This document shows, piece after piece, positions 45,772 through 56,639 of a DNA stretch of 64,000 nt; positions within the stretch are counted from its first letter, which is position 1; each line of letters begins with the position of its first letter. The stretch comes from Septoria linicola (Eukaryota; Ascomycota; Dothideomycetes; Mycosphaerellales; Mycosphaerellaceae). The stretch lies in NCBI GenBank assembly GCA_024114885.1, contig CP099419.1:744001-808000 (forward strand). The letters are read 5' to 3'. Both the position numbers and the translations under genes were made by a program. The notes beneath the pieces were generated by a model. That model was not told the origin of the DNA, ran no database searches, and saw only the letters and a program-made list of their open reading frames with translations.

Positions 45772-48700
45772 CCAGCGGCTGTCTGCAGATGCTTGGTCGC
45801 TGAAGCCCAAAAAGGCAAATCCGTACCCAGCTGTGCTAATCCGCTATTCCGGGACCATGTTAGGGTGCGAACGAGCGGAAACACAAAGCCAAGTGGACGG
45901 TCCTGAGCTGTGACTTGCTGCGACCAGCTGTCAACTAGCCTATGTTACATAGTGGCGTCTTCGTTCGTAAGCTATTGGAAGCTTCATTGATTGCTCCACG
46001 CTCGTTAACGTGGCCAGAAGTCAGTGCTCAGTCCTGCCTCTTCATCGTGATCATGACTTTCGACGTGAAGTTGACCGATATTTCATAAGAGCATTGATCA
46101 ATCAAGCGAATGCGTTGAAGAACGCGAATGTGTACAGCGGCTCGACGAGGGATGTTGAGCGTAGAACTGTCTCTGTCTCGGGCTGTGATGTGCAGGGCTT
46201 GGCATACACCACAAGGTGGGAGCCGTCACACCGATATATTGAGCTTGATAGTCGAGACAGCAATACGGACACATTGATGATGGCGTAGAGGTTCCTTGCA
46301 ACTTCCGTTTCCCATATACTGACCAGCACACCATTCGCTGTGTCAATACGGCTGCTGTCCGTCGCTAACGGATGGCCGCTTTTTCGCTATCTTGTGGTAA
46401 TCTAATGCAAAGCATGACAGGGGTGTTCAATATAACGAGGTCCAGTAGCGAACTACAGCATATATGAAGCAGCGATGGACGCCCGAAACTTGAGTGTGTA
46501 CGAAATGTAGCACTCTGGTAGCATATATGAAGGCGAGGTCCGCTACCAGTGGTCCACGAGTCCGAATCGGGCATGTCGTGCGCTCAAAATTGTGCCTGAG
46601 GCGGCAAAAGCGGCTCTGAAATGATGGCGAAAACCTGGCTTCGTGCCTCATCGACAAGCTCTATCGTTCGAGCGGTGCGGACACCAGTGGCAGACTGCAG
46701 ATGTAGACATCAACGGTAGGCTAAAGTGACAGCAGACACGGTATCGACAGCATAGCGGCAGGATGCAAATTGCCTGCAGAGCGTGGGAGACCGTGGACGT
46801 TTCCGAGCGTGGTGCCGACGGTCCATGGGACTGCGTTCTCATGGCTCCCACACGAGCGTCAGCGGCAGCGCGTGTGACCAGAGGTCCGGTAGCGATGGCT
46901 TCCAGCTCAGGCGAAGGTTGGCAATGCCGTGGTATGATAGCCGTAAGCAGAAGGTCCGATGTGCGAGACAGACTGATGTCTGGAGACATGTCTGGTCTAG
47001 AGCTGGCTTTATCTGCCGCTTCTCCGTCTGCAGTGGCATCAGAGTCGTAGATTCAGCAAGATCAGCACCTTGGCGGCTGCAGATGAAAGCAGATCTGATC
47101 TGACCGCGGGCCCGTGGGCAACGAAGCAAGGTGGAAATGGCGGCGAGCTGCGTCGCAGGCTACGAATTTGGCAAACGTGGAGCGTCTTCCCTCGGCGTCA
47201 ACATCACCGATGCCGTAGACGCCTCCTCCATCACGTCTGAGATCGGCTCGTCGCAGGCCACATCGGCGTACCGAATCTGCGTTGCCCCTACACGGAAGGT
47301 CCTACATCATTTCAAGACTTTTGCCCATGCTGCTGGCTACACTGAGACAGGAGGCATTCTGGTGGACACACGATTGAATGCAATTCATGCTCCATGCCCT
47401 TTGCAGCGCACACAGTACTCCCATCAGTGTTAGCAGATCTCGGTCAAATCTGGTCATTGGGACGGGACGATCATGGTCTGCATATGCATCGCCATGCAAC
47501 GCGCCGGCGCGACGAGCGCCAGCACACGGGCTTCTGGCCCACATGCTTGTGATCACCCCGTCCTAGAGCGGCAATTTGAAGTTGCATTTGAGTGAGGCTT
47601 TGCACACGCCCCTGCTCATCTCGTCTCTCCCGCCACGGTAACGAAGGTCATTTGTTACCTCCCTTGCTTCAAATGCAGTACTGCCGCTCGCGTCCGCCGC
47701 ACAGAACTCAAGTCTTGCGAATGAGAAGCATTCACGAGTCAGTATCGTTGCTCAGGTTGTCTGGATCTGCTTGAATTATTTGCGCTTAACGCGCTTGGTA
47801 TATGCGCTGGCCCAAGCATACAGTTCTGCTGCGCTCCTTCGCTACCATATTTTCAACAATCTGCAAACATCCACTGGCGTTGCGCTGAGACGAGCGACTG
47901 TTGTTGCAGTATGCTCATCGCAGCTGGCCTTGGGCCCGCCATTGACCAACAGAGGCGAATGAGTGAGCCGACTACGCAGCGGCTGATGTCAACAATCTAC
48001 CATGTAGACGTGAACCAGCTAACACTCTCGATCATGCCAAGGGAAAAGCGGCCGACTGATCTCCTGACAGCCGCATCTCCCCGGAGGGCAAGCATCACCT
48101 GCAAGACTTCACCGACCTTAAACAACAAACCGTTCATTAACATTGCTCTATGGCTCATGGTGATCAAACGGGTCCAGTGCTCTCAGCGATCTAGATGCGC
48201 GACCTACAACACGTTGTAAACGATTGCCTGTCAAAGGCCAGAAGCTGGATCGACTTGTACGCCACGGGCGTGGCACGAGGCTACCACCACCATGTACATG
48301 CGATAGTTGAAGATGTCATTCTTGAAGAAGCCCCAGGATTTGATATGGACAACATACCACAAGTAGCGACATCGCCAGGGCATGAGAGACTCTGAGTTCC
48401 GTCAGATTGAACGGATACTCGTACCGACTGTGCTGCCTTTCGTTGCCGTTGTGCTGTCCGTCGCGGCAGCATTCCTGGCTGCTGACCCAAGCTCGCCTAC
48501 TGCATTCGCGCTCACGTAGTAGAGTGTTCAGATCCCGAAGTTCGTGTTATGCGGATGACGGGATATGAGAAGACGAACAGTGTGCAGGAAGCTGGCTCGC
48601 GTGAGGAGTCAGGAGCAAGCCCTTTCGCCCGATCTTTTTATGTCAAGCTCAAGCCTCGGACTCTGCTTACTGGAACAGCAAAGGACATCTTGAGGTCGCA

Positions 48701-49509
48701 CTCGGCAACTGTGTATTTCCAGACATGTGATTTCGAGGGTCGACCTCCAGAGAAAAGCCGGCCATCCATTGGCAGGCGGAGACTCGGAAAGATGTACAAA
48801 GTGTAGTCGGGTATCATGGCCGAATGGATACTGAGCTGAATTGTTGGGTATATTCGTCCAAGTCCTTGGATAGAGACTGTACTCGTACATCTGGTGCGCG
48901 TCTGTACGGCCATCAGGATCTCAACATCTTGCTGGGAGTTGGAGGCCAATGTCTCGTGCGGTAAGTAGTTTTGAGATATCGATATGAATTCCTGCCTTCT
49001 CGATTTGTCTCTAGCGATCACATTCAGCGTAGGTCCGTGAATGCATATATCAATCGCATAGCGATATGATACTGCCGGACCCACATGCTGTTGACATTCG
49101 TGAACTCGCAATGTGACGCAGGAAGCCCGAAGAAGGTTCGGAAGCCCAATGTTGCTTGGCAATCGCGAAACTGACACGTCGTGCTTTCTCTTCAAATTGT
49201 AGACAGCATTTCTTCAGGGCTTCGACTAGAATCATACAGAGAGATGCATTCTATCGTACACCGGTGACCGAGAGAGCAATATTCGAAGCATAGAGTATAT
49301 GTATATGTACTTCCGATTCTCTCATCGGAAATAAGCTCTCCAAACGACAAGCGGCTCGGCTTAGTTCTACCATCTGACATGGCGAGACAATCATTCTGCG
49401 ATGAGGCAAGTTTCCATAGCCATTCTTGCGACATACAACACAATGGATGCCCTCCTCTTGATACTGTACATATCGCCATAGCATTAATGTGTTGCACAAA
49501 AAGCGTCGA

Positions 49510-49554
49510 CCTCGGCCACCAACCTTGCCATGATGGCGGGGAGCGTAGCCGAGG
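49510..49554. promoter_or_regulatory. Paired CCTCGG/CCGAGG hexamers upstream of thiolase
   Basis: CCTCGG lies at 49,510-49,515 and its reverse complement CCGAGG at 49,549-49,554, about 145-190 bp before the thiolase ATG. CCTCGG is the established binding core of fungal FarA/FarB (Ctf1-type) fatty-acid response regulators. Function here is inferred from sequence and context. Confidence 0.5.
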
Positions 49555-49697
49555 GCTTCTACTGATCTGCAGTTGATATTCCCGCTCGAGGTGTCAGCCG
49601 GCGCGACACGTTCACTAATATACATCTTTGCCATCAATATCATCTGACATCTAGCTTGCACACTGACAACGACAATCCCATCATCAGCATCATCACC

Positions 49698-51128
49698 ATG
49701 GAGATCAAGAAACCACAGCAGAACGCCTACGTCCTGGGTGTCGGCGTTACCAAGTTCATCAAGCCAAGGCAGACCAGAAGCTATGTCGAGCTCGGCTTTG
49801 AGGCCGGCACGAAGGCCATGCTTGATGCTCAAATCACATACGATGATGTGGAACTCGGAGTAGCATGCTTCTGCTACGGTGATACGACCTCGGGTCAGCG
49901 AGTCTTCTACCAATTCGGCATGACAGGAATTCCAATCTACAACACCAACAATGCCTGCGCCACTGGCTCAACGGGACTTCACATGGCAAGGACCCTTGTG
50001 CGATCTGGAGCTGCCGACTGTGTAATGGTTGTCGGTTTTGAGCAGATGCAGCCAGGCAGCATCAAGTCAGGCTGGAGCGACAGACCTAGCCCTATGGAGC
50101 TGGCTACCAAGCTCATGGAAGACGAGTTTGGCAAGCATGAGAGTCCGCGCAACGCTCAGTACTTCGCCAATGCTGGCCAAGAGTACATGAGGAAGTGAGC
50201 AATGCCACTTCTCAACAGAAGCACCCTGCTGATACTACATAGATATGGAGCGAATGATGACGACTTTGCCGAGATTGGACGCCTCAGCCACAAGCACTCC
50301 GTCAACAACCCGTACGCCCAGTTTCAGCAGGAGTACACTCTGGAGGAGATCAAGAAGTCCACAATGATCCACCCTCCAGTCACAAAGCTTCAGTGCTCAC
50401 CAACCTCGGACGGCTCAGGATCAGTCGTTATCGTCTCCGAGCGCTTCTTGAAGGAAAAGAAGCCTCATCTTTGGGGCCAAGCTATTCTCATGGCAGGTCA
50501 GCAACTGCAGACCGACCCACCTTCGCTGTTCTCGAAGAGCGCTATGGATCTCTGCGGTTTCGGCATGACTAAGAATGCCGTGAAGATGGCTTACGAAGAG
50601 GCTGGAGTAACAGCAAAGGACGTTACTGTGTGCGAGCTCCACGATTGCTTTTCCGCTAATCAGCTCATTCTGCTTGAAGGGCTCGGATTCTGCGAGGAAG
50701 GTAAAGCCCACGACATGGTCCGTAACGGAGACATCACGTTCGGTGGCAAGGGACCTGTCGTCAATCCATCAGGTGGCCTCATCTCCAAGGGACATCCACT
50801 CGGTGCTACCGGTTTGGCACAATGCGCTGAGCTCACCTGGCAACTCCGTGGATGGGCCAACACCCGCCACGTTGACGCTAAGGTGGCACTTCAGCACAAT
50901 CTTGGACTTGGTGGCTGCGTAGTCATCAATGTCTACAAGCGCGCAGATGGACAATCGAATAAGAAGTTATCCGACGCGGAAGCGATCAAGGGCACGAACT
51001 GGGCTTATAACCCTGCTACGGCTGCCAAGACTCCAACTATGCAGGAGGCACAGAAGGTGAGAAGTAAGAAGTATGCCGTGGAGTACGCACTGAGCGACAC
51101 TCCTCAGAAGATGCAGAGTAGGCTGTAA
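49698..51128 (+). CDS. Peroxisomal SCP-x-like thiolase (3-ketoacyl-CoA thiolase)
   Basis: Exon 1 is 49,698-50,194 and exon 2 is 50,243-51,128, with a 48-nt GTGAGC...TAG intron. The start MEIKKPQQ at 49,698 has context CACCATGG. The nucleophilic cysteine lies in 'NNACATGSTGLHMA' near residue 85. The second active region 'CELHDCFSANQLIL' and the 'NPSGGLISKGHPLGATG' block, with the catalytic His, are both present. The terminal 'VALQHNLGLGGCVVINVYKR' segment is typical of the SCP-x thiolase group. The protein ends in SRL, a PTS1 peroxisome signal. The reaction is thiolytic cleavage of 3-ketoacyl-CoA in beta-oxidation. No SCP2 domain follows. FarA/FarB-like hexamers lie in its promoter. Confidence 0.94.
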
Positions 51129-51996
51129 GAATCGCAGCGTTCGTCTTAATGTATTGACATAGCAGGAAGAATGATTGGTTCGAAGCTTCCACCTCCTTAT
51201 CGTCGACCCGTCTGCTTGCTGCGCCACGTAGGCATTCACAGCGTACAGCTACGCTCAATCTAATGTGCAGATATCATGCCTGCAGCGCAGCCGTCTCATT
51301 GTGAAGCAGGGACTGCTCTCTCCAATCACACAAGCCAATAGCCTGCCGTTATTGCGTCTTTGTTTATGCAGCAAACGACGATTCTTTGTTGTAACAAAAG
51401 GACTTCGCCGGCAGTGCAGAAAAGATTGTCGCTCCCCCTTCACACCAGAGCTTTGCGCAGACCATGGATCAATACCACTTTGATCATGACGCCGTCGGTC
51501 ATGTGGTCGCCACACAACAGGTGGTGAATGGCCATGCGGCGATGCCAGCCCGCTACCACTCCTTACTTTCGACTTATACACTCATTCATCAAGCTATAAA
51601 CGCCAGCTAGACCAGCTCATGCTGCCTAGATACCTCGTCAGTCACCGCTGGCGGCTGCGACGGCATCGATCGCGGAGGGCAGGGGCTGAGTGCCGGCTGT
51701 GCATGCAGCACGCTCTGTCTCATTGAGCTTCACTTCGACGATGCATGCGGGTGAATGCCATTGGTGACTAACTGGCAGCTCCCCTGTGTCATTTATGTGT
51801 CAATCACCTTTGCAACAATCAGATGCAAGTCCTTGGCACAGCACGCTTGAACATTTAAGCCACACTTTGTCCTCAATCTCTCGATCTTCTCTTCTCATGC
51901 CACATCGAACACATTAACATTGACCACGGCCACCACCACTTATTGAGACATCACACCCTGCGTACACAAGCTCAGTTCACATCCAACCTCTTCACG
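51129..51996. other. Intergenic, no gene seen
   Basis: The 0.87 kb between the thiolase stop and the next start holds only short frames. The final ~200 bp are pyrimidine-rich, as in fungal promoters (CTCTCGATCTTCTCTTCTC near 51,880). Confidence 0.55.
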
Positions 51997-53002
51997 ATGG
52001 AAGACACAGACTTCAAGGTGCTCCCAGAGCAAATCCGCCTCCTTGTTGCTGAACGCGACGCCGACCATGCCGACATGCGAGCCTACAGCCAACACGAGGC
52101 TCAGTGGCGTCAGCGACAAGCGGAAAATGCCACAGTCGATACGAATGCGCAGGAGCCTAACCAAGGAACCGCTGGCGGCGCTCTGAACAGTCTTCGCATC
52201 CATGCCGACAACGGCGAAGCCTCGGAGGTCACTACGTTCAAGTCATCGCTGAGCGTAGTGCGCCGATACGATTTGCCCAAGATTACCAGCAACCTCACAT
52301 CAGCAGTCGTTGTCTACGAGAAGGCTGTTCCCGCCAGGATACCCGGGCGTGATTCCCACTTCAGTGAAGGCTAGCCACAAGGCAGCCGTCTCAAAAGCGT
52401 AAGCATTGTACAGCCCGTTTTCTCTTACGCCGCTAACCGTCTACTAGTCCGGTCACTCTCTCGACCTTACCAGCTGAATTGCGTAATCGTATCTACGAGT
52501 TTGTCGACGGTCAGCAGAGTCTCAGCCGTGAATCTAAATTGCACGATCGCACAGAGCCTGTTACCCATGGTCTGGCTGGCGCTTCCAAGCAGATTCGTGA
52601 CGAGTTCCTTGCTATCTTCCTTAAGGACCGCAAGTTGATTGCCGATGAGCAGTACATCTCGGTGCAGGACATCAAGAAGTGGCTACGAATCTTCAAGGGT
52701 GTGGATGCTTCCAAAGATAGCATCGCTTCCTTCACCATCTCCTGGAGTCAAGGCGTCGTGGAGGACTTCTGCGCAAGCTTGCCAAACCATCCGACGTACG
52801 AGCCATCGTGGTGGACTCAATCAAGAGATTCAACGCCACCCTGGGCTCTCTCTGCCAGGCGACCTGCGACGTTGGTCTCTCGAGCGAAGCCCTGCATCTG
52901 GCTGTGCACAAGAGAGTCAGTCTCAGTGCAGCAGATCGCAAGGTTTTCGAGCAACATGTCCAGCACACCTTCAAGCGCATCGAAGCGGAGAGTCACGACT
53001 AG
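51997..53002 (+). pseudogene. 2EXR/F-box-like hypothetical protein, frame-disrupted
   Basis: The N-terminal frame from ATG 51,997 (MEDTDFKVLPEQIRLLVAER) runs to a stop at 52,374. Near 52,338 another frame continues ('GYPGVIPTSVKASHKAAVSK'), up to a possible donor GTAAGC at 52,399. After the acceptor CTACTAG comes 'PVTLSTLPAELRNRIYEFV', the conserved start of the fungal 2EXR/F-box-like family. Near 52,768 the frame shifts again by one base, from 'SQGVVEDF' to 'LLRKLAKPSDVRAIVVDSIK', and this frame runs to the stop at 53,000-53,002. The first break might be an intron (acceptor CCGCCAG), but the second has no room for one. It is probably a pseudogene, or the assembly has a one-base error. The family's role is unknown. 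It sits between two beta-oxidation genes. Confidence 0.6.
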
Positions 53003-53352
53003 GCTCATGGGATGACACGGAAGCATTTTGGGCACAGCGGACGAAGTTGCAATTGGGGTTTGATTTTTGGCAGGTGGGAGTTCTGGCGTTTGGGCAACAG
53101 TACGGCACTCTTGGTTCGATGCAGTCGATCGTAATACTGAGACTTCCTTCTGCCATGTAGCTCACCAGATCGCATCGTTATAAACGAACGGAACATAACG
53201 CCGTCTGATACAAGCAAATCGGGATATCGATCAGCTCAAATGGATCCAGAGCATCAGGCATAGCTGCTCATCCCTTCCGTGGAGCGAGTACTGCGATAGT
53301 AAAGCTGTTGATAGGCGGCTACTTTGTCTTATATCGACTTCTACTTGGTAAT
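53003..53352. other. Short intergenic, 3' ends converge
   Basis: The 350 bp between the 2EXR-like gene and the acyl-CoA dehydrogenase gene hold no supported feature. Confidence 0.5.
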
Positions 53353-53361
53353 CTACAACTT
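53353..53361 (-). other. PTS1 signal AKL of the b5-ACAD
   Basis: The last three codons before the TAG stop (53,353-53,355) encode Ala-Lys-Leu, an accepted peroxisomal PTS1 variant. The preceding residues are basic/Gly (MPKG), which is favourable. Confidence 0.8.
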
Positions 53362-55055
53362 CGCGCCCTTTGGCATAAACTTCATAGCTTGCCTGACGCC
53401 AAGATCTGCGAGCACCTCCTCAGCACCACCAAGAATGGCATCGAACTTGTTCGTCCTGTTGAACATCTCCACCACGCTTCCCATCCCTCCTTTCGTGATT
53501 CCTCTCCCACCGAAGATGTTCGTCGCATCATCGGCAATCTCGTGTGCACATCTTGTGCAGTAGAACTTGCAAAGTGCGATAGGTCCGCTCAGCTGCTTTG
53601 CTTGCTGGTCATAGCTCATCTGTGTCATTTGGTATGTGATGCTTTCGATCCATGCTTGGCAGGCTTCGACCTTGGCGATCATGGCAGCAATCTTTGCACG
53701 GATGACAGGTTGTTGGATGAGTGGCTTGCCAAAGACGATACGTTGGTGAGTCCACTTGAGGCACTCTTCAAGGGCAGTACGAGACCAGCGAGAGACCATG
53801 GCGCACATCATGAAACGCTCGTGGTTGCTGAGAGAACAATGTTAGCATGATGAAGCGGTAGCGGATGCTCTCCGAAACTCACAAGTTGGCCATGATGACC
53901 TGAAAGCCAGCGTGCTCAGGTCCGAGGAGGTTTCGCTTGGGTACCTTGACGTTGTTGAATTCGATGTAGGTTGTGCCAGCAGCGGTGGAGTAAGATGTCT
54001 TGATCAGCTTGGTGTCGACATTGTCATCACGCTCGACGAGGAGCACAGTGTAGCCCTTGTCAGACTTGCAGGCTGTCACAAAGTAGTCGCAGAAGACTCC
54101 GTTGGTGATCCACTAGTGGACAGAGTCAGCAGGAACAAAAGATTATTACGTATGAAACCACTCACCTTCTTGGTTCCGTTGACAATGTAGTGCTCGCCGT
54201 CGTCAGACAGCTCGCAGGTTGTTCTAAGCCCGGCAACATCTGACCCGGCAAAGGCCTCGGTGACAGCCAAGCAGATCTTCTTCTTTCCAGAAAGAACCTC
54301 CTGCGAAACACGTTCTCGCAATTCATCATCCTTGCACCACTGATGCACAGCCGTGAGAGAGATTGTCATGCCAGCCATGTTGCCATCTTGGAAACCACGC
54401 ATATTGGTCCTAACAATCTCCTGGCTAACTATCAGGTCGTGGAAGTAATCATACTCCTCGCCCTTGACTGCGCCTCCAAAGAGAGTCCTGTTGTTCAAAT
54501 GCTTTCCAGGTCCCAATCTGCAAGCCAGCAGATTCACATCGGCCATCTTGTCAATCAACTCCTGCGAGATCGTTGTGCCGTCTGCTTCCTTCTCTCTCGC
54601 CTCAGGTGTGATGTGAATCTCTGTGAACTTCCTGATCTCTTGCTGCAGCCTTCGGTGGCTGTCATTGTAGTATGGGCTCTTGAAAATGGGGTTCAACCAA
54701 AGTGGCTCGGCATAAGGTACTGTGGAGAGGTGGCCAGGCTGAGGAGTGATGACCTCTTCCTTCTCACCATCGAGTGTACCCAGGCATAATGCCTTATACT
54801 GTGTAAGCACCTCCTGGCGATGGAGGTTGTAGAAGGCTTCGGTGGCATCTTGGCCAGCTACTTGTCGCAGCACGACTTCTCCACCAGGGTGAGCTTCCAG
54901 GAAGTCAGAGACATCATATACTTTGTGGTCCACAATCACCCAAACATCTTCTTCGGAAGTGTGCTATGCTATGTTAGCAGTGGCAATTTGATGGAATCAA
55001 AGGATTGCAGTACTTTGGCGACTTCCTCTCGCGTCAATGCTGGTCCTCCTCCCAT
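53353..55055 (-). CDS. Peroxisomal acyl-CoA dehydrogenase with N-terminal cytochrome b5 domain
   Basis: Four exons: 55,055-55,014; 54,963-54,166; 54,112-53,883; 53,827-53,353. The introns of 50, 53 and 55 nt have GT-AG borders. The short first exon encodes MGGGPALTREEVAK. Exon 2 opens with a cytochrome b5 domain: heme His in 'FLEAHPGGEVVL' and the second in 'FYNLHRQEV'. The acyl-CoA dehydrogenase fold follows, with 'CLAVTEAFAGSDVAGL' (FAD/substrate loop), 'YIVNGTKKWITNG' spanning intron 2, and 'MANFNHERFMM' spanning intron 3. The C-terminal 'ATNIFGGRGITKGGMG' binds FAD across the dimer. The end is AKL, a PTS1 signal. A b5-fused dehydrogenase could pass electrons to heme rather than to ETF, but this is inference. 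A CCGAGG hexamer lies at 55,207-55,212. Confidence 0.93.
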
Positions 55056-56639
55056 GATTGCTGTTTATGGCTGTGTTCTGTGGTATGTCAACTGTTTGCC
55101 ACGCGTGACCTCGTCTGGTGTAGAAACAACACGTCTGCTACTGAGCAAGAACATCTTCACGGCCATTTCTGCTAACTAGAGACCACAGCACCCTCCACCA
55201 CGACGACCGAGGTCCAACGCGAGGTCAGCAAGAATACCGAAAGACTAATCGTAGCGTGTTCATTGGCTGGAAGAGCCGCTGGTGGAGCTGGGAAAGGAAC
55301 CACCATGGTATTGATGCTTGGCATCTTCTCCTGCGAGCTTCTACAATCAACATATACTTCCAGAATCTAGTCAGCATACCATTCTACATCGCCACATCGT
55401 TGCTATCTAGTTGGGATAAGAACATGTCTTGTTGGCGCGAAGATGGGCAAGTCGGCGAACGTTCAATGCGGATCCGTGTCCCTTTGGGTCTGGCAGCGGG
55501 ATGAACACGCGCCCAGGTCACGGCTAGGTCGACATTGGAAGTCATTGACACCTTGAGGCTTTCTACACTCGAGAATAATCTGCTTCTGGGCACACGTGTC
55601 GATGCAGGTCAGTGGAGGGCTTTCGAAGGGCTTCTGACCTATCCTGACTTTACTGCGACAACACGCGTTGTGTCCTACCAGAATGAAGAAGGCTGTGTCC
55701 GACCTGGTATCCACTACGCGATGCGCCAGATCGGCATGCTATTATCAGATACAGAGAAGCACTACTGAGGGCTTCGCCAGGATCCACACCTCATATCCAC
55801 AATAGAGCTGCCTGACGTGCTCTCAAACAGTACTGCTGTCGGCGACAAGACGTGCACGATTGGGCAGCAGAATTTGCTGCTATACCGTTCAGTGCAGTCT
55901 CGCTGGCCTGCTGAGCTATTGGAATCAATATCGCTTCAGCTTCCCCGACGGAGTCGCTTCGCAGTCTTTCAGTGGAGGATGGCAAGTGGCTGTGGTCATC
56001 GGGAACGCAGATTGCAGGATTCAAGCAGAGAGCGAATCCAGAAGCGTAGAGCACTTACCGTCATGGGAGCGGTCGCACACTCGTTCTCGGCCGCATGTCT
56101 AATCTAGACTGCGAGGGATCCTGTAAGGCTGTGAGCTTGCCTCTATGAGGATGGGTGTGCATGCTAGCGTGCATGGCAATGTCATGAGCTCGAAGCACCT
56201 CGCTCAATGACTCGAGCTTCAGAACAGACCATTCTCATCAGGAGCTGTCTTGACGGGAGTCCAGGCTTTGCACGAGGCGATTCTGGCTGGTCTGTGCTGG
56301 TCGATCCAGCGAGGCTGGTGACAAGGTTTATGCACCGCTTTCAGCTCACGCTTTCGGCGCCGATTGCAAGGGCGAAGAGCTCGAATTTGGTCCTTTGCTT
56401 TTCTCGTACAGCTGCAGGGCACTGCGGCGTGGGACAACGCGATATGCACGCTGTGCGAGCTGGCAACGCACACAGCCGAATTTGCGACGAGGCTGTGAAA
56501 GCACCGCAACATGCCTCTGCACCGGCCCCTGCAGGTAGCTCGAGAGTGCTCCCGATTACTGCTCATGCTCCTCCTCAATTGAGCAGGCCACGCATTTCCT
56601 GCATTTGAGTCGAACAACCCTATCGTCAGGAGCACCACT
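55056..56639. other. Intergenic, promoter of b5-ACAD; no other gene
   Basis: CCGAGG (55,207-55,212; CCTCGG on the gene's strand) lies about 150 bp upstream of the dehydrogenase start. Further right only short overlapping frames occur, and the 220-codon minus frame at 56,219-56,881 is antisense to the next gene's start and low in complexity. Confidence 0.5.
55207..55212 (-). promoter_or_regulatory. CCTCGG hexamer upstream of b5-ACAD
   Basis: CCGAGG on the plus strand is CCTCGG on the gene's strand, about 150 bp before its start codon. It is the FarA/FarB core motif, shared with the thiolase promoter. Confidence 0.45.

Larger units (their letters stand above)
39687..49697. other. 10-kb gene desert without RIP
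   Basis: No convincing gene is seen. All frames are below about 190 codons, overlap on both strands, and lack domains or splice structure. The longest (48,638-49,195 and 49,251-49,913, minus) read as chance or antisense frames. CpA and TpG are common, so this is not a RIPed transposon. It contains at least eight copies of a dispersed ~28-bp motif (40.1-44.3 kb), a ~245-bp tandem duplication (45,281-45,771), and the thiolase promoter at its right end. Confidence 0.6.

Noticed and set aside
48638..49195. 185-codon minus-strand frame in the gene desert.
   Set aside because: It has no motif, signal or splice structure, and frames of similar size occur on both strands nearby.
49251..49913. 220-codon minus-strand frame.
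   Set aside because: It overlaps the thiolase start and promoter and has no domain. It is antisense to a well-supported gene.
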